Source: Postechiella marina
GTDB taxonomy: Bacteria > Bacteroidota > Bacteroidia > Flavobacteriales > Flavobacteriaceae
Assembly (NCBI RefSeq): GCF_039538365.1
Contig: NZ_BAABCA010000002.1
Span: 310,001 to 374,000 of the forward strand
Direction of reading: 5' to 3'
DNA length: 64,000 nt
The notes under the pieces are model-generated. The model was not told where the DNA came from. It saw only the letters and a list, made by a program, of their open reading frames with translations, and did not search any database. This document shows positions 1 through 9,130 of the stretch, piece after piece; position 1 is the stretch's first letter, and every line of letters begins with the position of its first letter. Position numbers and translations under genes: made by a program.

Positions 1-712
1 CTCCATCAGTATCAGGACATCCGTTAAAAGCTTCTAAACCAGCAACATCTGGACAAGCATCATCTTTGTCATATATACCATCTCCGTCAGTATCAGTTCC
101 ACCAAATTTGATAGAAAGACCAACAGCATGTTGGAAGTGTGTATCTAAGTAATCTTCAAACGCATGTTTGTAAGATGTTTGAACAGTTAAACCAATGTTT
201 TCGTTAAACCATAAGTTAAAACCTAAAGTTCCGTTTAAAGTTCCAGCTCCAATTTCATCAATCCAAGTGTAACCACCACCTAATCCTACGAAAGGATCTA
301 TAGTTGTTCCTTCTAAGAAGTTATATTTAATTGTAGCATCAAGTCCATAGTAAGATAAATCATCAACGTCGTTAGTTACATCTGGATTTACACTTTTATC
401 TCCCCAGTTTTCAATTTTATTTAAAGAACCTGTAATTCCAAAAGAGAAACCTTCGTTTAAATATTTAGAAACAGAAATAGTAGATAAAGATGGTAAGATG
501 TTCCAGTGATCGCTTACGTTAGCGAATTCGTCTCCGAAAGAGTCACTTGCGAAACCACCACCTGTAAAAAGGCTACCGTCTCCTGAAGGATAAGCATCTA
601 CTGCGTTTACACCAATGGTAATTTGCCATGGATTGTTTTTGTCTTGGGCATTAGCGCTGCTATAACCTAGTACAAGCAACATAGCTAACATTAATCGGCT
701 AAGATTTTTCAT
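1..712 (-). CDS. OmpA-family outer-membrane porin, C-terminus cut by the window edge
   Basis: I translated this directly from the minus strand. It begins [19 protein letters not shown], a signal peptide ending near ANAQ, followed by about 180 residues of alternating beta-strand sequence of an eight-stranded-type barrel ([37 protein letters not shown]). The last visible part is a thrombospondin type-3-like calcium-binding linker ([16 protein letters not shown], then GCPDTDG). That order is typical of Bacteroidetes OmpA-family porins, whose peptidoglycan-binding OmpA domain would lie beyond the left edge. It should anchor the outer membrane to peptidoglycan. A strong Bacteroidetes-type promoter sits 36-66 bases upstream. 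The missing C-terminal domain is an inference from the family. Confidence 0.88.
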   Translation of the reverse strand, partial: MKNLSRLMLAMLLVLGYSSANAQDKNNPWQITIGVNAVDAYPSGDGSLFTGGGFASDSFGDEFANVSDHWNILPSLSTISVSKYLNEGFSFGITGSLNKIENWGDKSVNPDVTNDVDDLSYYGLDATIKYNFLEGTTIDPFVGLGGGYTWIDEIGAGTLNGTLGFNLWFNENIGLTVQTSYKHAFEDYLDTHFQHAVGLSIKFGGTDTDGDGIYDKDDACPDVAGLEAFNGCPDTDG

Positions 713-747
713 ATTCAAAAATTTAATTTTTAAGTGTTAATTGTCAA

Positions 748-778
748 CAAAAGTAAGTTGTTAAATTTTATTAACAAA
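748..778 (-). promoter_or_regulatory. Bacteroidetes-type promoter of the OmpA porin
   Basis: Read on the minus strand this is TTTG (775-778), a 19-base spacer, then TACTTTTG (748-755). It is an exact match to the Bacteroidetes -33/-7 pattern TTTG-N17-23-TAnnTTTG and lies at a suitable distance from the ATG at 712. Confidence 0.75.
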
Positions 779-946
779 GACAAATATATAAAAAAAATGG
801 TGATACCATTTATTAACGCTTAGTTCAGAACGATTTTTGATAAAATACCATGTGTAAAAAAAATCGTAACACTCTATAAGCCCTTAAAATATCGCTAGGC
901 ACAGAGATTCTTGTTTTTATTAAGCATTTTGTATGTTTTTATTAAA

Positions 947-3900
947 TTAAAATGCTTTAACCACTATGGCATCATTTATATATATAAGAATCTTTTTAGA
1001 AACGTTAATTTTCATCGTTTCTAAAGCATCTTGGTACAACTGTAACTGCTGTTTATGTTGTATATCTTCTTGTCCAGTTTTATAATCTATTATAACTGCC
1101 TCGTCGTTTTTTATAACAACCCTGTCTGGTCTTAATATAACACCATCTTTATTTATAATATCTCTTTCGTTATAAATAATTAAATCTGCATTAAAATAAG
1201 GCACTAACGCTTCGTGGTTTACAATAGCATTAACTTTTTCTTTTAAAAGAACGCTTTGATCTTTATTAATAATCCCGGTATTACTATAGTTTGCAATTAC
1301 AGCCTCTATATCGTCTTTGCTTTTTATACCAGACATTATATTATGTATAAGGTTTCCTTTTTCTATGGCTTCCTCTTGGTTTGTATCCCATAGATAACCC
1401 GAACTTGTTACAATCTTTATATTATGCTTTTCTTTCTCGGTAGATATAAACTCGTCTTGCTCTATGGTATTATTTTTTTTAGACGATTTTAACACCTCTC
1501 TTTCTATATTACCAAACTTATAAACATACTGTGCATCGTCCCAAACATTTAAATGTTTAAGATAGTTAATAAATAAACCAGAATATCTTTTTTGGTTTAC
1601 TTCGCCTTTGGCCGATATGTCTTTCTTACTTATAACATATAACTGCTCTACTGGTCGTGTTAAGGTTACATAAAGTAAATTAATATTATCTAACTCTAAT
1701 TCTGCTTGATGCTCGTTATATATCAAGCGTCCTGTTTCTCCATAGTTTTCAAAATCTTTATTATAATTTAATAAAGTACACGAAAAATTATTAAAATGCT
1801 CTTTGTTTAAAGGAAACCATGCTTTAGGTTCGCGTTCTGCATAAATATCTAAATCGGCATATGGAAAAATAACAACAGGAAATTCGAGCCCTTTACTTTT
1901 ATGAATAGTCATAATTTGTACCGCATTCTGCCCCTTTGGTGTTACAATACTTAAATTTTCTTTTTTCTTTTCAAAATAAGCTAGAAAACCAGAAAGATCT
2001 GATCCTTTTTTATGTGTAAAATCTAAAACAATATCTAAATAAAACTGAACGTATGCATTAGATTTTTCTACTAAATTAAAAGCCCTTACAATGGTTTCTA
2101 CCAAATCGTAAAGTGCCAGTTGTAAAAGCTTACTAGCATCTACATATATATTAAAAGCCTCGAAACTTTTAAATAATTCTAGTATAGATAAATTAATATG
2201 CTTGGCAAAAAACTGATGTTTATCTTCTATATTAAAAACCTGTGCTAAGTAATTTAAAACAGTAACCTTTACCTCGTTATTTTTAGGATGTAATAATAAA
2301 GTAAGTAGATTATTTACAAAAATAACTTCTGGCGCATTATTAATTAGTAAAGTTTCAGAAGACACTATATTAATACCTTGCTTACTTAAAAAATCGGCAA
2401 TAGCAACACCTTCTTTTTTCTTTCTAACTAAAATACAAATATCCTCAAGTGTGTAATTATTTTCTAAACAAGTATTAATTGTGTTTAGAACCTCGGCAGA
2501 AAAAAGCGCGTCTCTATCATCATCTTTAGAAATATCTAGAAAAGACAACTCGACATAACCATTTTCTTTTTTAGAGATATTTTGATGTGCCTTATCGTAA
2601 AGTGTTTCGTAATTTTTATTACTAAAAACATGTTGAGATAAAAACTTAAAAAAACCATTATTAAAACCTACAACCTCTTTAAAGCTACGGTAATTAGCCT
2701 CTAAGTGCTCTATATTTTGAGAAACAGGAAAGGGTTCGTTTTTTTTATTAAACAAATCTATAAATTGCTCTGCTTTACCACCTCGCCAACGGTAAATAGC
2801 TTGTTTAGCATCGCCAACCAACATAGCGCTACCTGTTTCTGTAGATAGTGAGTTATCTAACAACGGAATTAAATTTTGCCATTGTAAAACCGAGGTATCC
2901 TGAAACTCGTCTATAAAATAATGTCTAAATTTTTCGCCCAAACGCTCGTAAATAAAAGGCGTTGGTTGGTTTTTAAGCTCGTTACTTATAATGGTATTAA
3001 ACTCAGAAATAAGCATTTTATTTTGATCTTCTTTAAGCGCAATTAACTCTTTATTAATTACATTTAAAACAGACAGTGGTGTTATATTTTTATAAAAAGC
3101 TTTTAAAAATTTATAATTAAAAATATATGCTTTTGTGGTATTAAAAGCTAAAGCCAATTGTGGTTGTATTTGCTCTATGGTTAATGCTACATCTTTACTT
3201 ACACGTTTTGGGTACAACGTTTTTGTTTCTATATCTTGTTGCCATTTGGCATCAAAATTTAAATCAAACTTTTTATCGCTTATATTTTTAAAATGTTTAG
3301 GCAAATAACTACTAGAAAAATCTTTAAATTCTAAACCAGATTCACTTATTAAAGACAATACGGTGTTTGCAGTTTCAATTATATTCAATTCTAAGTCGGC
3401 CACCTCTGTTTTTAACTGCGTTTTAAGCACCTTAAAATCGTCTAAAGATTTTTCTTTTAAAGCGCTTATAAAAGGTATATCGTTTTCGTTTACCAATAAT
3501 TTGGCAATCTTATTAAAGTCAAAAGACACATCCCAACTTTTATCGTCGTCTGCTTTTTCAATAGCAAAATCCACCAAAATTTTGGTTAGCTCTTTACTTG
3601 TTCCTGCTTTTGCTATTAAACTATCTACAGCTTCATTAAGCAAAGCATCTTGATCTAATTCTACTTCAAAATTTAAAGGTAGTTTTAAATCGTGGGCAAA
3701 AGTTCTAATTAATCTATGCGTAAATCCGTCAATGGTAGAAATATCAAAAGCAGCATAATTATGTATTATGGTTTCTAATAAATTTTTAGACTTATTATGC
3801 AGTGTAAATGCTTCTATACTTAAATCTGTACAAATAGCCTCAAACATGGTATGTGGCTCTTTTAAAACCGTAGGATCTGCAAATATTTTTAGCATATCTA

Positions 3901-4078
3901 TAATACGCTCCTTCATCTCTGCCACCGCTTTGTTTGTAAACGTTAAAGCTAAAACACGTTTAAACTGATCTTGACTTTTAGATCTAAATAAAATCTTTAA
4001 ATACTCTTTTACTAAAGTGAATGTTTTACCACTTCCTGCAGAAGCATTATATATTGTAAAAGCATGTTTTTGAGACAT
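947..4078 (-). CDS. addA: UvrD/RecB-like helicase-nuclease, AddA-type
   Basis: A 1043-residue superfamily 1 helicase with a C-terminal nuclease. Visible motifs are the N-terminal Walker A ASAGSGKT (residues 12-19), Walker B/motif II FIDEFQDTS near residue 388, motif III-like VGDAKQAIYRWRGG, motif V-VI region TIHKSKGLEFP and LLYVTLTRP, and a PD-(D/E)xK nuclease signature at about 985-1005 (RPDRVV then IIDYKTG). The family resects double-strand breaks for RecA loading, normally with an AddB partner. No addB lies in this window. The neighbour upstream is sodA, transcribed away, and the porin gene follows downstream on the same strand after about 230 bases. The AddA assignment rests on motif order and length; a RecB-like name is equally used for this family. 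Confidence 0.88.
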   Translation of the reverse strand: MSQKHAFTIYNASAGSGKTFTLVKEYLKILFRSKSQDQFKRVLALTFTNKAVAEMKERIIDMLKIFADPTVLKEPHTMFEAICTDLSIEAFTLHNKSKNLLETIIHNYAAFDISTIDGFTHRLIRTFAHDLKLPLNFEVELDQDALLNEAVDSLIAKAGTSKELTKILVDFAIEKADDDKSWDVSFDFNKIAKLLVNENDIPFISALKEKSLDDFKVLKTQLKTEVADLELNIIETANTVLSLISESGLEFKDFSSSYLPKHFKNISDKKFDLNFDAKWQQDIETKTLYPKRVSKDVALTIEQIQPQLALAFNTTKAYIFNYKFLKAFYKNITPLSVLNVINKELIALKEDQNKMLISEFNTIISNELKNQPTPFIYERLGEKFRHYFIDEFQDTSVLQWQNLIPLLDNSLSTETGSAMLVGDAKQAIYRWRGGKAEQFIDLFNKKNEPFPVSQNIEHLEANYRSFKEVVGFNNGFFKFLSQHVFSNKNYETLYDKAHQNISKKENGYVELSFLDISKDDDRDALFSAEVLNTINTCLENNYTLEDICILVRKKKEGVAIADFLSKQGINIVSSETLLINNAPEVIFVNNLLTLLLHPKNNEVKVTVLNYLAQVFNIEDKHQFFAKHINLSILELFKSFEAFNIYVDASKLLQLALYDLVETIVRAFNLVEKSNAYVQFYLDIVLDFTHKKGSDLSGFLAYFEKKKENLSIVTPKGQNAVQIMTIHKSKGLEFPVVIFPYADLDIYAEREPKAWFPLNKEHFNNFSCTLLNYNKDFENYGETGRLIYNEHQAELELDNINLLYVTLTRPVEQLYVISKKDISAKGEVNQKRYSGLFINYLKHLNVWDDAQYVYKFGNIEREVLKSSKKNNTIEQDEFISTEKEKHNIKIVTSSGYLWDTNQEEAIEKGNLIHNIMSGIKSKDDIEAVIANYSNTGIINKDQSVLLKEKVNAIVNHEALVPYFNADLIIYNERDIINKDGVILRPDRVVIKNDEAVIIDYKTGQEDIQHKQQLQLYQDALETMKINVSKKILIYINDAIVVKAF

Positions 4079-4257
4079 AATTAAAATTTAATTACAATAT
4101 AAAAACTCTAGTTGATTTTAATGGTTTAAAAAAATTGTTTTTCTGTATTGGCACAAAAATTTTAATACATTCTATAATTGGTTAATATTAGAATTTATAA
4201 CATAACGTTAAAATGTTATTAATTTTCTTTTTAAACTGATTTGATAGTAACTAATTA

Positions 4258-4289
4258 TTTTTAATTGAATGGTTTTATACGTAAATTTG
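4258..4289 (+). promoter_or_regulatory. Probable sodA promoter
   Basis: TTTT (4258-4261), 20 bases, TAAATTTG (4282-4289). The -7 element matches TAnnTTTG exactly; the -33 element has one mismatch. It is 37 bases before the sodA ATG. Confidence 0.55.
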
Positions 4290-4326
4290 AATAAATTTAT
4301 ATATTAATATTTTAAAATAAGAAATT

Positions 4327-4935
4327 ATGGCTTTTGAATTACCAGAATTAGGTTACGCATATGACGCTTTAGAACCACATATGGATGCTAGAACTATGGA
4401 AATACACCATACAAAGCACCACCAAGGATATACTAACAACTTAAACAACGCTATTGCTGGAACAGATTTAGAAGGAAAATCTATTGAAGATATTCTTACT
4501 AACTTAGACATGAACAATGGTGCTGTACGTAACAATGGAGGTGGGTTTTACAACCACTCTTTGTTCTGGTCTGTAATGAATCCAAATGATAAAGGTTACT
4601 TATCTGGAGATTTAAAAGATGCTATTGAGTCTACCTTTGGATCTAAAGACGAATTTATCGCTGCTTTTAGTAAAGCTGCTGCTACTCGTTTTGGTTCTGG
4701 ATGGGCATGGTTATGTGTACATGAAGGCGGAAAATTAGAAATTTGCTCTACTCCAAACCAAGATAACCCATTAATGCCAGGCGTTGGTTGTGGCGGAACT
4801 CCAATTTTAGGATTAGATGTTTGGGAACACGCATACTACTTAAATTACCAAAACAGACGTCCAGATTATATTAGTGCATTTTTTAATGTAGTAAACTGGA
4901 ATGAAGCTGAAAAACGTTACGCTGAAGCTAAATAA
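4327..4935 (+). CDS. sodA: Superoxide dismutase, Fe/Mn family, Mn-type residues
   Basis: A complete 202-residue cytoplasmic-type superoxide dismutase that converts superoxide to hydrogen peroxide and oxygen. The metal ligands are all present: H27 (EIHHTKHH), H77 (YNHSLFW), D164 and H168 (DVWEHAYYL). Two outer-sphere positions that separate Mn from Fe enzymes are of the Mn type: a glycine four residues before H77 (G73) and a glutamine in the NQDNPL segment (Q145). Metal preference is therefore predicted as Mn or cambialistic, from family knowledge. There is no signal peptide. It is a single-gene unit with its own promoter and a strong terminator shared with the convergent ArsC-like gene. Confidence 0.95.
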   Translation: MAFELPELGYAYDALEPHMDARTMEIHHTKHHQGYTNNLNNAIAGTDLEGKSIEDILTNLDMNNGAVRNNGGGFYNHSLFWSVMNPNDKGYLSGDLKDAIESTFGSKDEFIAAFSKAAATRFGSGWAWLCVHEGGKLEICSTPNQDNPLMPGVGCGGTPILGLDVWEHAYYLNYQNRRPDYISAFFNVVNWNEAEKRYAEAK

Positions 4936-4955
4936 TTACGCTTTACGTTTATACT

Positions 4956-4991
4956 AAAAAAGCTGTTTCGTTAAAACGAAACAGCTTTTTT
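4956..4991. terminator. Bidirectional terminator between sodA and the ArsC-like gene
   Basis: Perfect 17-base inverted repeat (4956-4972 with 4975-4991) with an A-run on one side and a T-run on the other, so it can serve both convergent genes. Confidence 0.85.
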
Positions 4992-5012
4992 GTTTATATC
5001 ACTTTAATAAAT

Positions 5013-5369
5013 TTAAAGCTTTGCTAATTTGGCTTTTACAGCTTCTACATTTTTTTTAGAATTACCAATAAAAATGTCGTTATCTATTATAAATACAGGT
5101 CTGCTTAAAAAAGTATAATGCTCTAAAATGTATTGCTTATAATCGCGCTCTGACAAATCTTGATTTTTTAAATCCATTTCTTTGTAAAGTTTTGCGCGTT
5201 TGCTAAACAAAGCCTCGTAACTACCAGAAAGCGCTTCCATCTCTTCTATTTGTTTTACTGTTACCTCTTCTTGCTTAATATCTTGTAAAACAAAATCTGA
5301 AGACAGGTTTAATTCTTTTAAAATTCTAGTGCAAGTACTGCATGTTTTTAAATAATATACTTTTCTCAT
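5013..5369 (-). CDS. ArsC/Spx-family reductase-like protein
   Basis: A 118-residue protein with the thioredoxin-like ArsC/Spx fold pattern: N-terminal beta strand VYYLKT followed by CSTC (C10, C13), a helical middle, and the conserved LSRPVFIIDND segment that carries the family arginine-proline. It is about the usual 110-120 residues. Members with CxxC are called arsenate reductase or Spx-like redox regulators; no ars genes (efflux pump, ArsR) are nearby, so arsenic resistance is not supported by context. It is divergent from the DinB-like gene with 67 bases between starts. Confidence 0.82.
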   Translation of the reverse strand: MRKVYYLKTCSTCTRILKELNLSSDFVLQDIKQEEVTVKQIEEMEALSGSYEALFSKRAKLYKEMDLKNQDLSERDYKQYILEHYTFLSRPVFIIDNDIFIGNSKKNVEAVKAKLAKL

Positions 5370-5436
5370 TATATTTTTTTATTAAACGTAAAAGTAATTA
5401 AATGATTAAAAAGTATTTTTATAAAAAAATAATAAA

Positions 5437-5901
5437 ATGGATTTTATATTTGAAGTATTACCAAATACTAGAGCTGCGCTAAAAAAAATTATTGAAAGCT
5501 ATACACTAGAAGATTTAAACAAAATTCCAGAAGGATTTAACAACAATATTATCTGGAATATTGGGCACATTGTAGTTACAGAGCAATTGCTAATTTATAA
5601 GTTATCGGGTTTACAACCCATGGTAAGCGACGATATTATTAATAAGTATAGAAAAGACTCTAAGCCAAATGGAAATGCATCGCAAACAGAAGTAAACGAG
5701 ATTAAAGACTTATTGTTCGCTACAATAGAAAAAACAAAAAACGATTATGCTAATAATGCTTTTAAAGGGTATAAAGAGTATACTGTTTCTACTACTGGCA
5801 ATACATTAAAAAACGTGGATGAAGCCTTAAGTTTCGTATTATTTCACGAAGGTATACACATGGGTTATATTTTAGCTTTAAAGCGAGCTATTAAAAACTA
5901 A
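5437..5901 (+). CDS. DinB-like four-helix metal-binding protein
   Basis: A 154-residue DinB/YfiT-type protein. The three histidines that bind the metal in this superfamily are visible: H44 in NIGHIV and the HxxxH pair H137/H141 in FHEGIHMGYI. The length is normal for the family. Members are often bacillithiol- or thiol-dependent transferases, or of unknown function; nothing in the context narrows this. Its last 24 bases overlap the end of the convergent lipoprotein gene on the other strand. Confidence 0.82.
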   Translation: MDFIFEVLPNTRAALKKIIESYTLEDLNKIPEGFNNNIIWNIGHIVVTEQLLIYKLSGLQPMVSDDIINKYRKDSKPNGNASQTEVNEIKDLLFATIEKTKNDYANNAFKGYKEYTVSTTGNTLKNVDEALSFVLFHEGIHMGYILALKRAIKN

Positions 5902-6597
5902 ATAAGACGCTACTTCATCAAACGGAATCATAAATTCTATAATTCCCGATGCATAAGGTGCAATCTCGAAGGTGTTGTATAGTAATACAATACCTTCGTC
6001 GTTAAAACCTATGTTTTCTGGCAATTTAAAACTATCAGAAACATCCAATAACGCTTTATCTTTTACAGCGTTATCAAAATAAGTTTTCGCTATTTTTTTA
6101 AAACCTTCTGCATCATTAAAAAGTTTTGTATTTTCTACATGCTCTCCAGTTTCTGCATTAAAATTTAATAAAGAAATATGCATTGTACCATGAGCACCTC
6201 CTGTGTTTATATAACTTGTTAAGGATACAGATATTAGTTCTGCCGATTGGCTAAGAACCTCGCCATCTATTTGGGCTTTCCATAATTCTGGGCTATCAGG
6301 AAAATCTGTTTTAAAAGCCTTATACTCGTTAGTAAAGTTTAAAGCAGCAGATTCAATAGAGTTTATATCTTCATCTTGAAATTCGCCAATTTGGAGCGCT
6401 GCAATAGCACTGTGTTTAACAGTAGAGTTTATTTTAGTTACTATATCTGCATCGCCTGCGGCAACAGGTATGTTTACATGTACATTAACATTGGCTTCTG
6501 TATTAAAATCAGACTCTGTAAATGTTGTTTTAACATCTTTTTTACAAGCACTTACAACAAGAAACAGTGTAAATAGTAGGCATTTATATATTCGCAT
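5878..6597 (-). CDS. Lipoprotein of the DUF3298/DUF4163 type
   Basis: A 239-residue predicted lipoprotein: the signal peptide ends in VVSAC with the lipidated cysteine at C18, followed by KK. The rest matches the DUF4163 plus DUF3298 arrangement, with the characteristic TGGAHG segment (NTGGAHGTMHISLLNF) and a C-terminal segment with FEIAPYASGIIEFMIPF. Relatives include the extracellular part of the Bacillus anti-sigma factor RsiV, but this protein has no transmembrane anti-sigma region, so a regulatory role is not implied. Its 3' end overlaps the DinB-like gene tail to tail by 24 bases. Confidence 0.8.
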   Translation of the reverse strand: MRIYKCLLFTLFLVVSACKKDVKTTFTESDFNTEANVNVHVNIPVAAGDADIVTKINSTVKHSAIAALQIGEFQDEDINSIESAALNFTNEYKAFKTDFPDSPELWKAQIDGEVLSQSAELISVSLTSYINTGGAHGTMHISLLNFNAETGEHVENTKLFNDAEGFKKIAKTYFDNAVKDKALLDVSDSFKLPENIGFNDEGIVLLYNTFEIAPYASGIIEFMIPFDEVASYLVFNSSL

Positions 6598-6660
6598 GCT
6601 ATAAAAATTAACAAGGCAATAAACCAGTTTGAATTAAGGCAAAAATTAAGAGAACTCTGT

Positions 6661-7464
6661 TTAATCTAAGTAATAAATATAGCCTACATTAAGCCATAAT
6701 AACCAATCGTTGTATTTGTTGTATTCTAACTGATGGTCTAATCCATCTACATAATCGCTAAAGTAATATTGCCATCTTAAATCTAACATTAAATCAGACA
6801 ATTTGGTAAGCTTATAACGAAAACCAACACTACTAACTACAGACCATGTACTACCAGGGGAAGCATCAACCGATCCAGGATCCCAGGCCGAATAAAAGTT
6901 ATCTGGATTTAACACATTCCCTATTTCGTCTGGATCTGGGTTTGCATAGGTAGTTGTTACCTTTGGAGAAAAAGAAGTATAATGCACTCCCAAACTTACA
7001 AAAGGCGCTATTCTATAACTAAAAGCCTGAAAAGAACGTATACTCAAAGGAAAAAATTCTATTTGAGTACCTATATCAAAGTTATTGGCTTCGCCTTTAT
7101 GACCTCTTAATTGGTTTGCCTCTATTGTATTTCTACTTGGGTCTACCCATTTACCAAAATGCTCTAATTTTGTTTTATTAAACGAAATCTCGTTTCTTAT
7201 TTTAAAGTGATCGTTAAAATAAGTATCTGTGGTGTAACAATTACAATCTGCTCTATAAGAAAAATTCAAGTAGTGCACTAAACCGATGCCATATCCCGAA
7301 TTCCCAAAATTAGTTTCTGTATCATTTCTATTACCAAAATCAGACCTAAACTCTACTGGACCAGCAATAACACCAATCTCATGAGAAAAACCCAATTGAC
7401 CATATGCCGTTTGACAAAATACAAGTAATAAAGAGATGTAGGCTAAACATTTATAGTTAAGCAT
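6661..7464 (-). CDS. Predicted outer-membrane beta-barrel protein of a Flavobacteriaceae family
   Basis: A 267-residue protein with a signal peptide (MLNYKCLAYISLLLVFCQTAYG) and a mature start QLGFSHEIGVIAGP that I associate with a family of unknown function named THC0290_0291 in automated annotation. Alternating hydrophobic strands, e.g. FSYRIAPFVSLGVHYT, LMLDLRWQYYF and the C-terminal WLLWLNVGYIYYL, suggest a barrel of eight to ten strands. A CNC motif (DCNCYTT) sits near residue 74-76. Function is unknown. It is divergent from gdhA with about 200 bases between starts. Confidence 0.7.
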   Translation of the reverse strand: MLNYKCLAYISLLLVFCQTAYGQLGFSHEIGVIAGPVEFRSDFGNRNDTETNFGNSGYGIGLVHYLNFSYRADCNCYTTDTYFNDHFKIRNEISFNKTKLEHFGKWVDPSRNTIEANQLRGHKGEANNFDIGTQIEFFPLSIRSFQAFSYRIAPFVSLGVHYTSFSPKVTTTYANPDPDEIGNVLNPDNFYSAWDPGSVDASPGSTWSVVSSVGFRYKLTKLSDLMLDLRWQYYFSDYVDGLDHQLEYNKYNDWLLWLNVGYIYYLD

Positions 7465-7667
7465 AATAAGGTTTTATTTTACTGAGGCATTAATAAACAA
7501 ATATATAAAAACAGAACTAACAAACAAACATTTATAAATTAACCAACTACCATGTTAAAAATAAAATTACGAATTTCTAAAAAAACAAGCATATTTTTTA
7601 CAGATAACGTATCTTTACAGCATAAAATTACATAGTTCATAAAATAATAATTCAATTCTGTATATAA

Positions 7668-9011
7668 ATGAAAAATAATATTGAAGAATTTTTAGATTTA
7701 GTTAAACAAAGAAATGGCCACGAGCCAGAATTTCTACAAGCAGTAGAAGAAGTTGCAGAAACTGTAATTCCATACATTGTAGAGCACGATATTTATTACG
7801 GTAAAAACATTTTACTTAGAATGGTTGAACCAGAACGCGTTGTAACCTTTAGGGTTTGCTGGGTAGACGATTCTGGAGAAATTCAAGTAAACAGAGGGTA
7901 TAGAATTCAAATGAATTCGGCAATTGGCCCATACAAAGGCGGTCTTCGTTTTCACCCAACAGTTAATATGAGTATTTTAAAATTCTTAGCTTTCGAGCAA
8001 GTATTTAAAAACAGCTTAACAACTTTACCTATGGGTGGAGGAAAAGGTGGTAGTGATTTTGACCCTAAAGGAAAAAGCGACAACGAAATAATGCGTTTTT
8101 GCCATTCGTTTATGAGCGAATTATTTAGACACATTGGCCATAACACAGATATTCCTGCAGGAGATATTGGTGTTGGCGCAAGAGAAATAGGTTTCTTATT
8201 TGGTATGTACAAAAAAATAAGCAACGGTTTTACTGGTGTTTTAACTGGTAAAGGTATGTCTTGGGGTGGCTCTTTAATTAGACCAGAAGCTACAGGTTAT
8301 GGTAATGTATACTTTGCTCAAAAAATGTTAGAAACCAAAGGAGACAGTTTCGAAAACAAAAAAGTTGTAATTTCTGGATCTGGAAACGTAGCACAATACG
8401 CTGCCGAAAAAGTAATTCAACTTGGTGGTAAAGTATTAACACTTTCAGATTCTTCTGGATACATCTACGATAAAGATGGTATAGACACAGACAAGCTTGC
8501 ATTTGTTATGCAATTAAAAAACGAAAAAAGAGGTCGTATTAGCGAATACTTAGAAACATATCCTAATGCAGAATTTGTAAAAGGAAAAACGCCATGGGAA
8601 GTTAAATGTGATATTGCTTTACCTTGTGCAACACAAAACGAATTAAATAAAGCTGATGCCAAAGCACTTTTAAGCAACGGTTGTATTTGTGTTAGCGAAG
8701 GAGCTAATATGCCATCTACTAAAGAGGCTATTGCAGAGTTCCATAAGGCTAAAATATTGTTTGCTCCTGGAAAAGCATCAAACGCAGGAGGTGTTGCTAC
8801 ATCTGGTTTAGAAATGACTCAAAACTCGTTAAGATTTAACTGGACAAGAGACGAAGTTGATGAAAAATTAAAAGACATCATGTCTAACATTCACGACTCT
8901 TGTATTAAATTTGGTAAAGACGAAGACGGTTATATCGATTACGTTAAAGGCGCAAACATTGCTGGCTTTGTTAAAGTCGCAGATGCTATGCTTGCTCAAG
9001 GTGTTGTTTAA
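7668..9011 (+). CDS. gdhA: NADP-specific glutamate dehydrogenase
   Basis: A 447-residue hexameric-type glutamate dehydrogenase, cytoplasmic, aminating 2-oxoglutarate to glutamate. The signature LPMGGGKGGSDFDPKGKS carries the substrate-binding and catalytic lysines, and SGSGNVAQYAAEKVIQLGGKV is the Rossmann nucleotide-binding site. The length (about 447) and the SDFDPKGKS signature match the NADP-dependent GdhA subfamily. It appears to be monocistronic: a strong terminator follows 20 bases after the stop. Confidence 0.96.
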   Translation: MKNNIEEFLDLVKQRNGHEPEFLQAVEEVAETVIPYIVEHDIYYGKNILLRMVEPERVVTFRVCWVDDSGEIQVNRGYRIQMNSAIGPYKGGLRFHPTVNMSILKFLAFEQVFKNSLTTLPMGGGKGGSDFDPKGKSDNEIMRFCHSFMSELFRHIGHNTDIPAGDIGVGAREIGFLFGMYKKISNGFTGVLTGKGMSWGGSLIRPEATGYGNVYFAQKMLETKGDSFENKKVVISGSGNVAQYAAEKVIQLGGKVLTLSDSSGYIYDKDGIDTDKLAFVMQLKNEKRGRISEYLETYPNAEFVKGKTPWEVKCDIALPCATQNELNKADAKALLSNGCICVSEGANMPSTKEAIAEFHKAKILFAPGKASNAGGVATSGLEMTQNSLRFNWTRDEVDEKLKDIMSNIHDSCIKFGKDEDGYIDYVKGANIAGFVKVADAMLAQGVV

Positions 9012-9031
9012 TACATTTTAAAAAACATTAC

Positions 9032-9061
9032 AAAAAGCTTCCTATATTCAGGAAGCTTTTT
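9032..9061 (+). terminator. Terminator of gdhA
   Basis: Perfect 11-base stem (9032-9042 with 9051-9061), 8-base loop, and T-run continuing to 9063. Confidence 0.85.
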
Positions 9062-9078
9062 TTGTTTAAATATATTAT

Positions 9079-9113
9079 TTTAAGCCAAAACTCGTTAGAT
9101 ATAAATATATTTG
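9079..9113 (+). promoter_or_regulatory. Probable porZ promoter
   Basis: TTTA (9079-9082), 23 bases, TATATTTG (9106-9113). The -7 element is exact. It lies after the gdhA terminator and before the ATG at 9131, and it rules against the in-frame TTG at 9062 as the start. Confidence 0.55.
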
Positions 9114-9130
9114 ACAGCATAAATAAAGCT

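Noticed and set aside
922..957. 9-base inverted repeat at the end of the AddA gene
   Set aside because: It overlaps the stop codon and is not followed by a T-run on the minus strand, so I do not call it a terminator.
9062..9130. Longer N-terminus for PorZ from a TTG at 9062
   Set aside because: The TTG lies in the gdhA terminator and upstream of the likely promoter; the ATG at 9131 gives a proper signal peptide.
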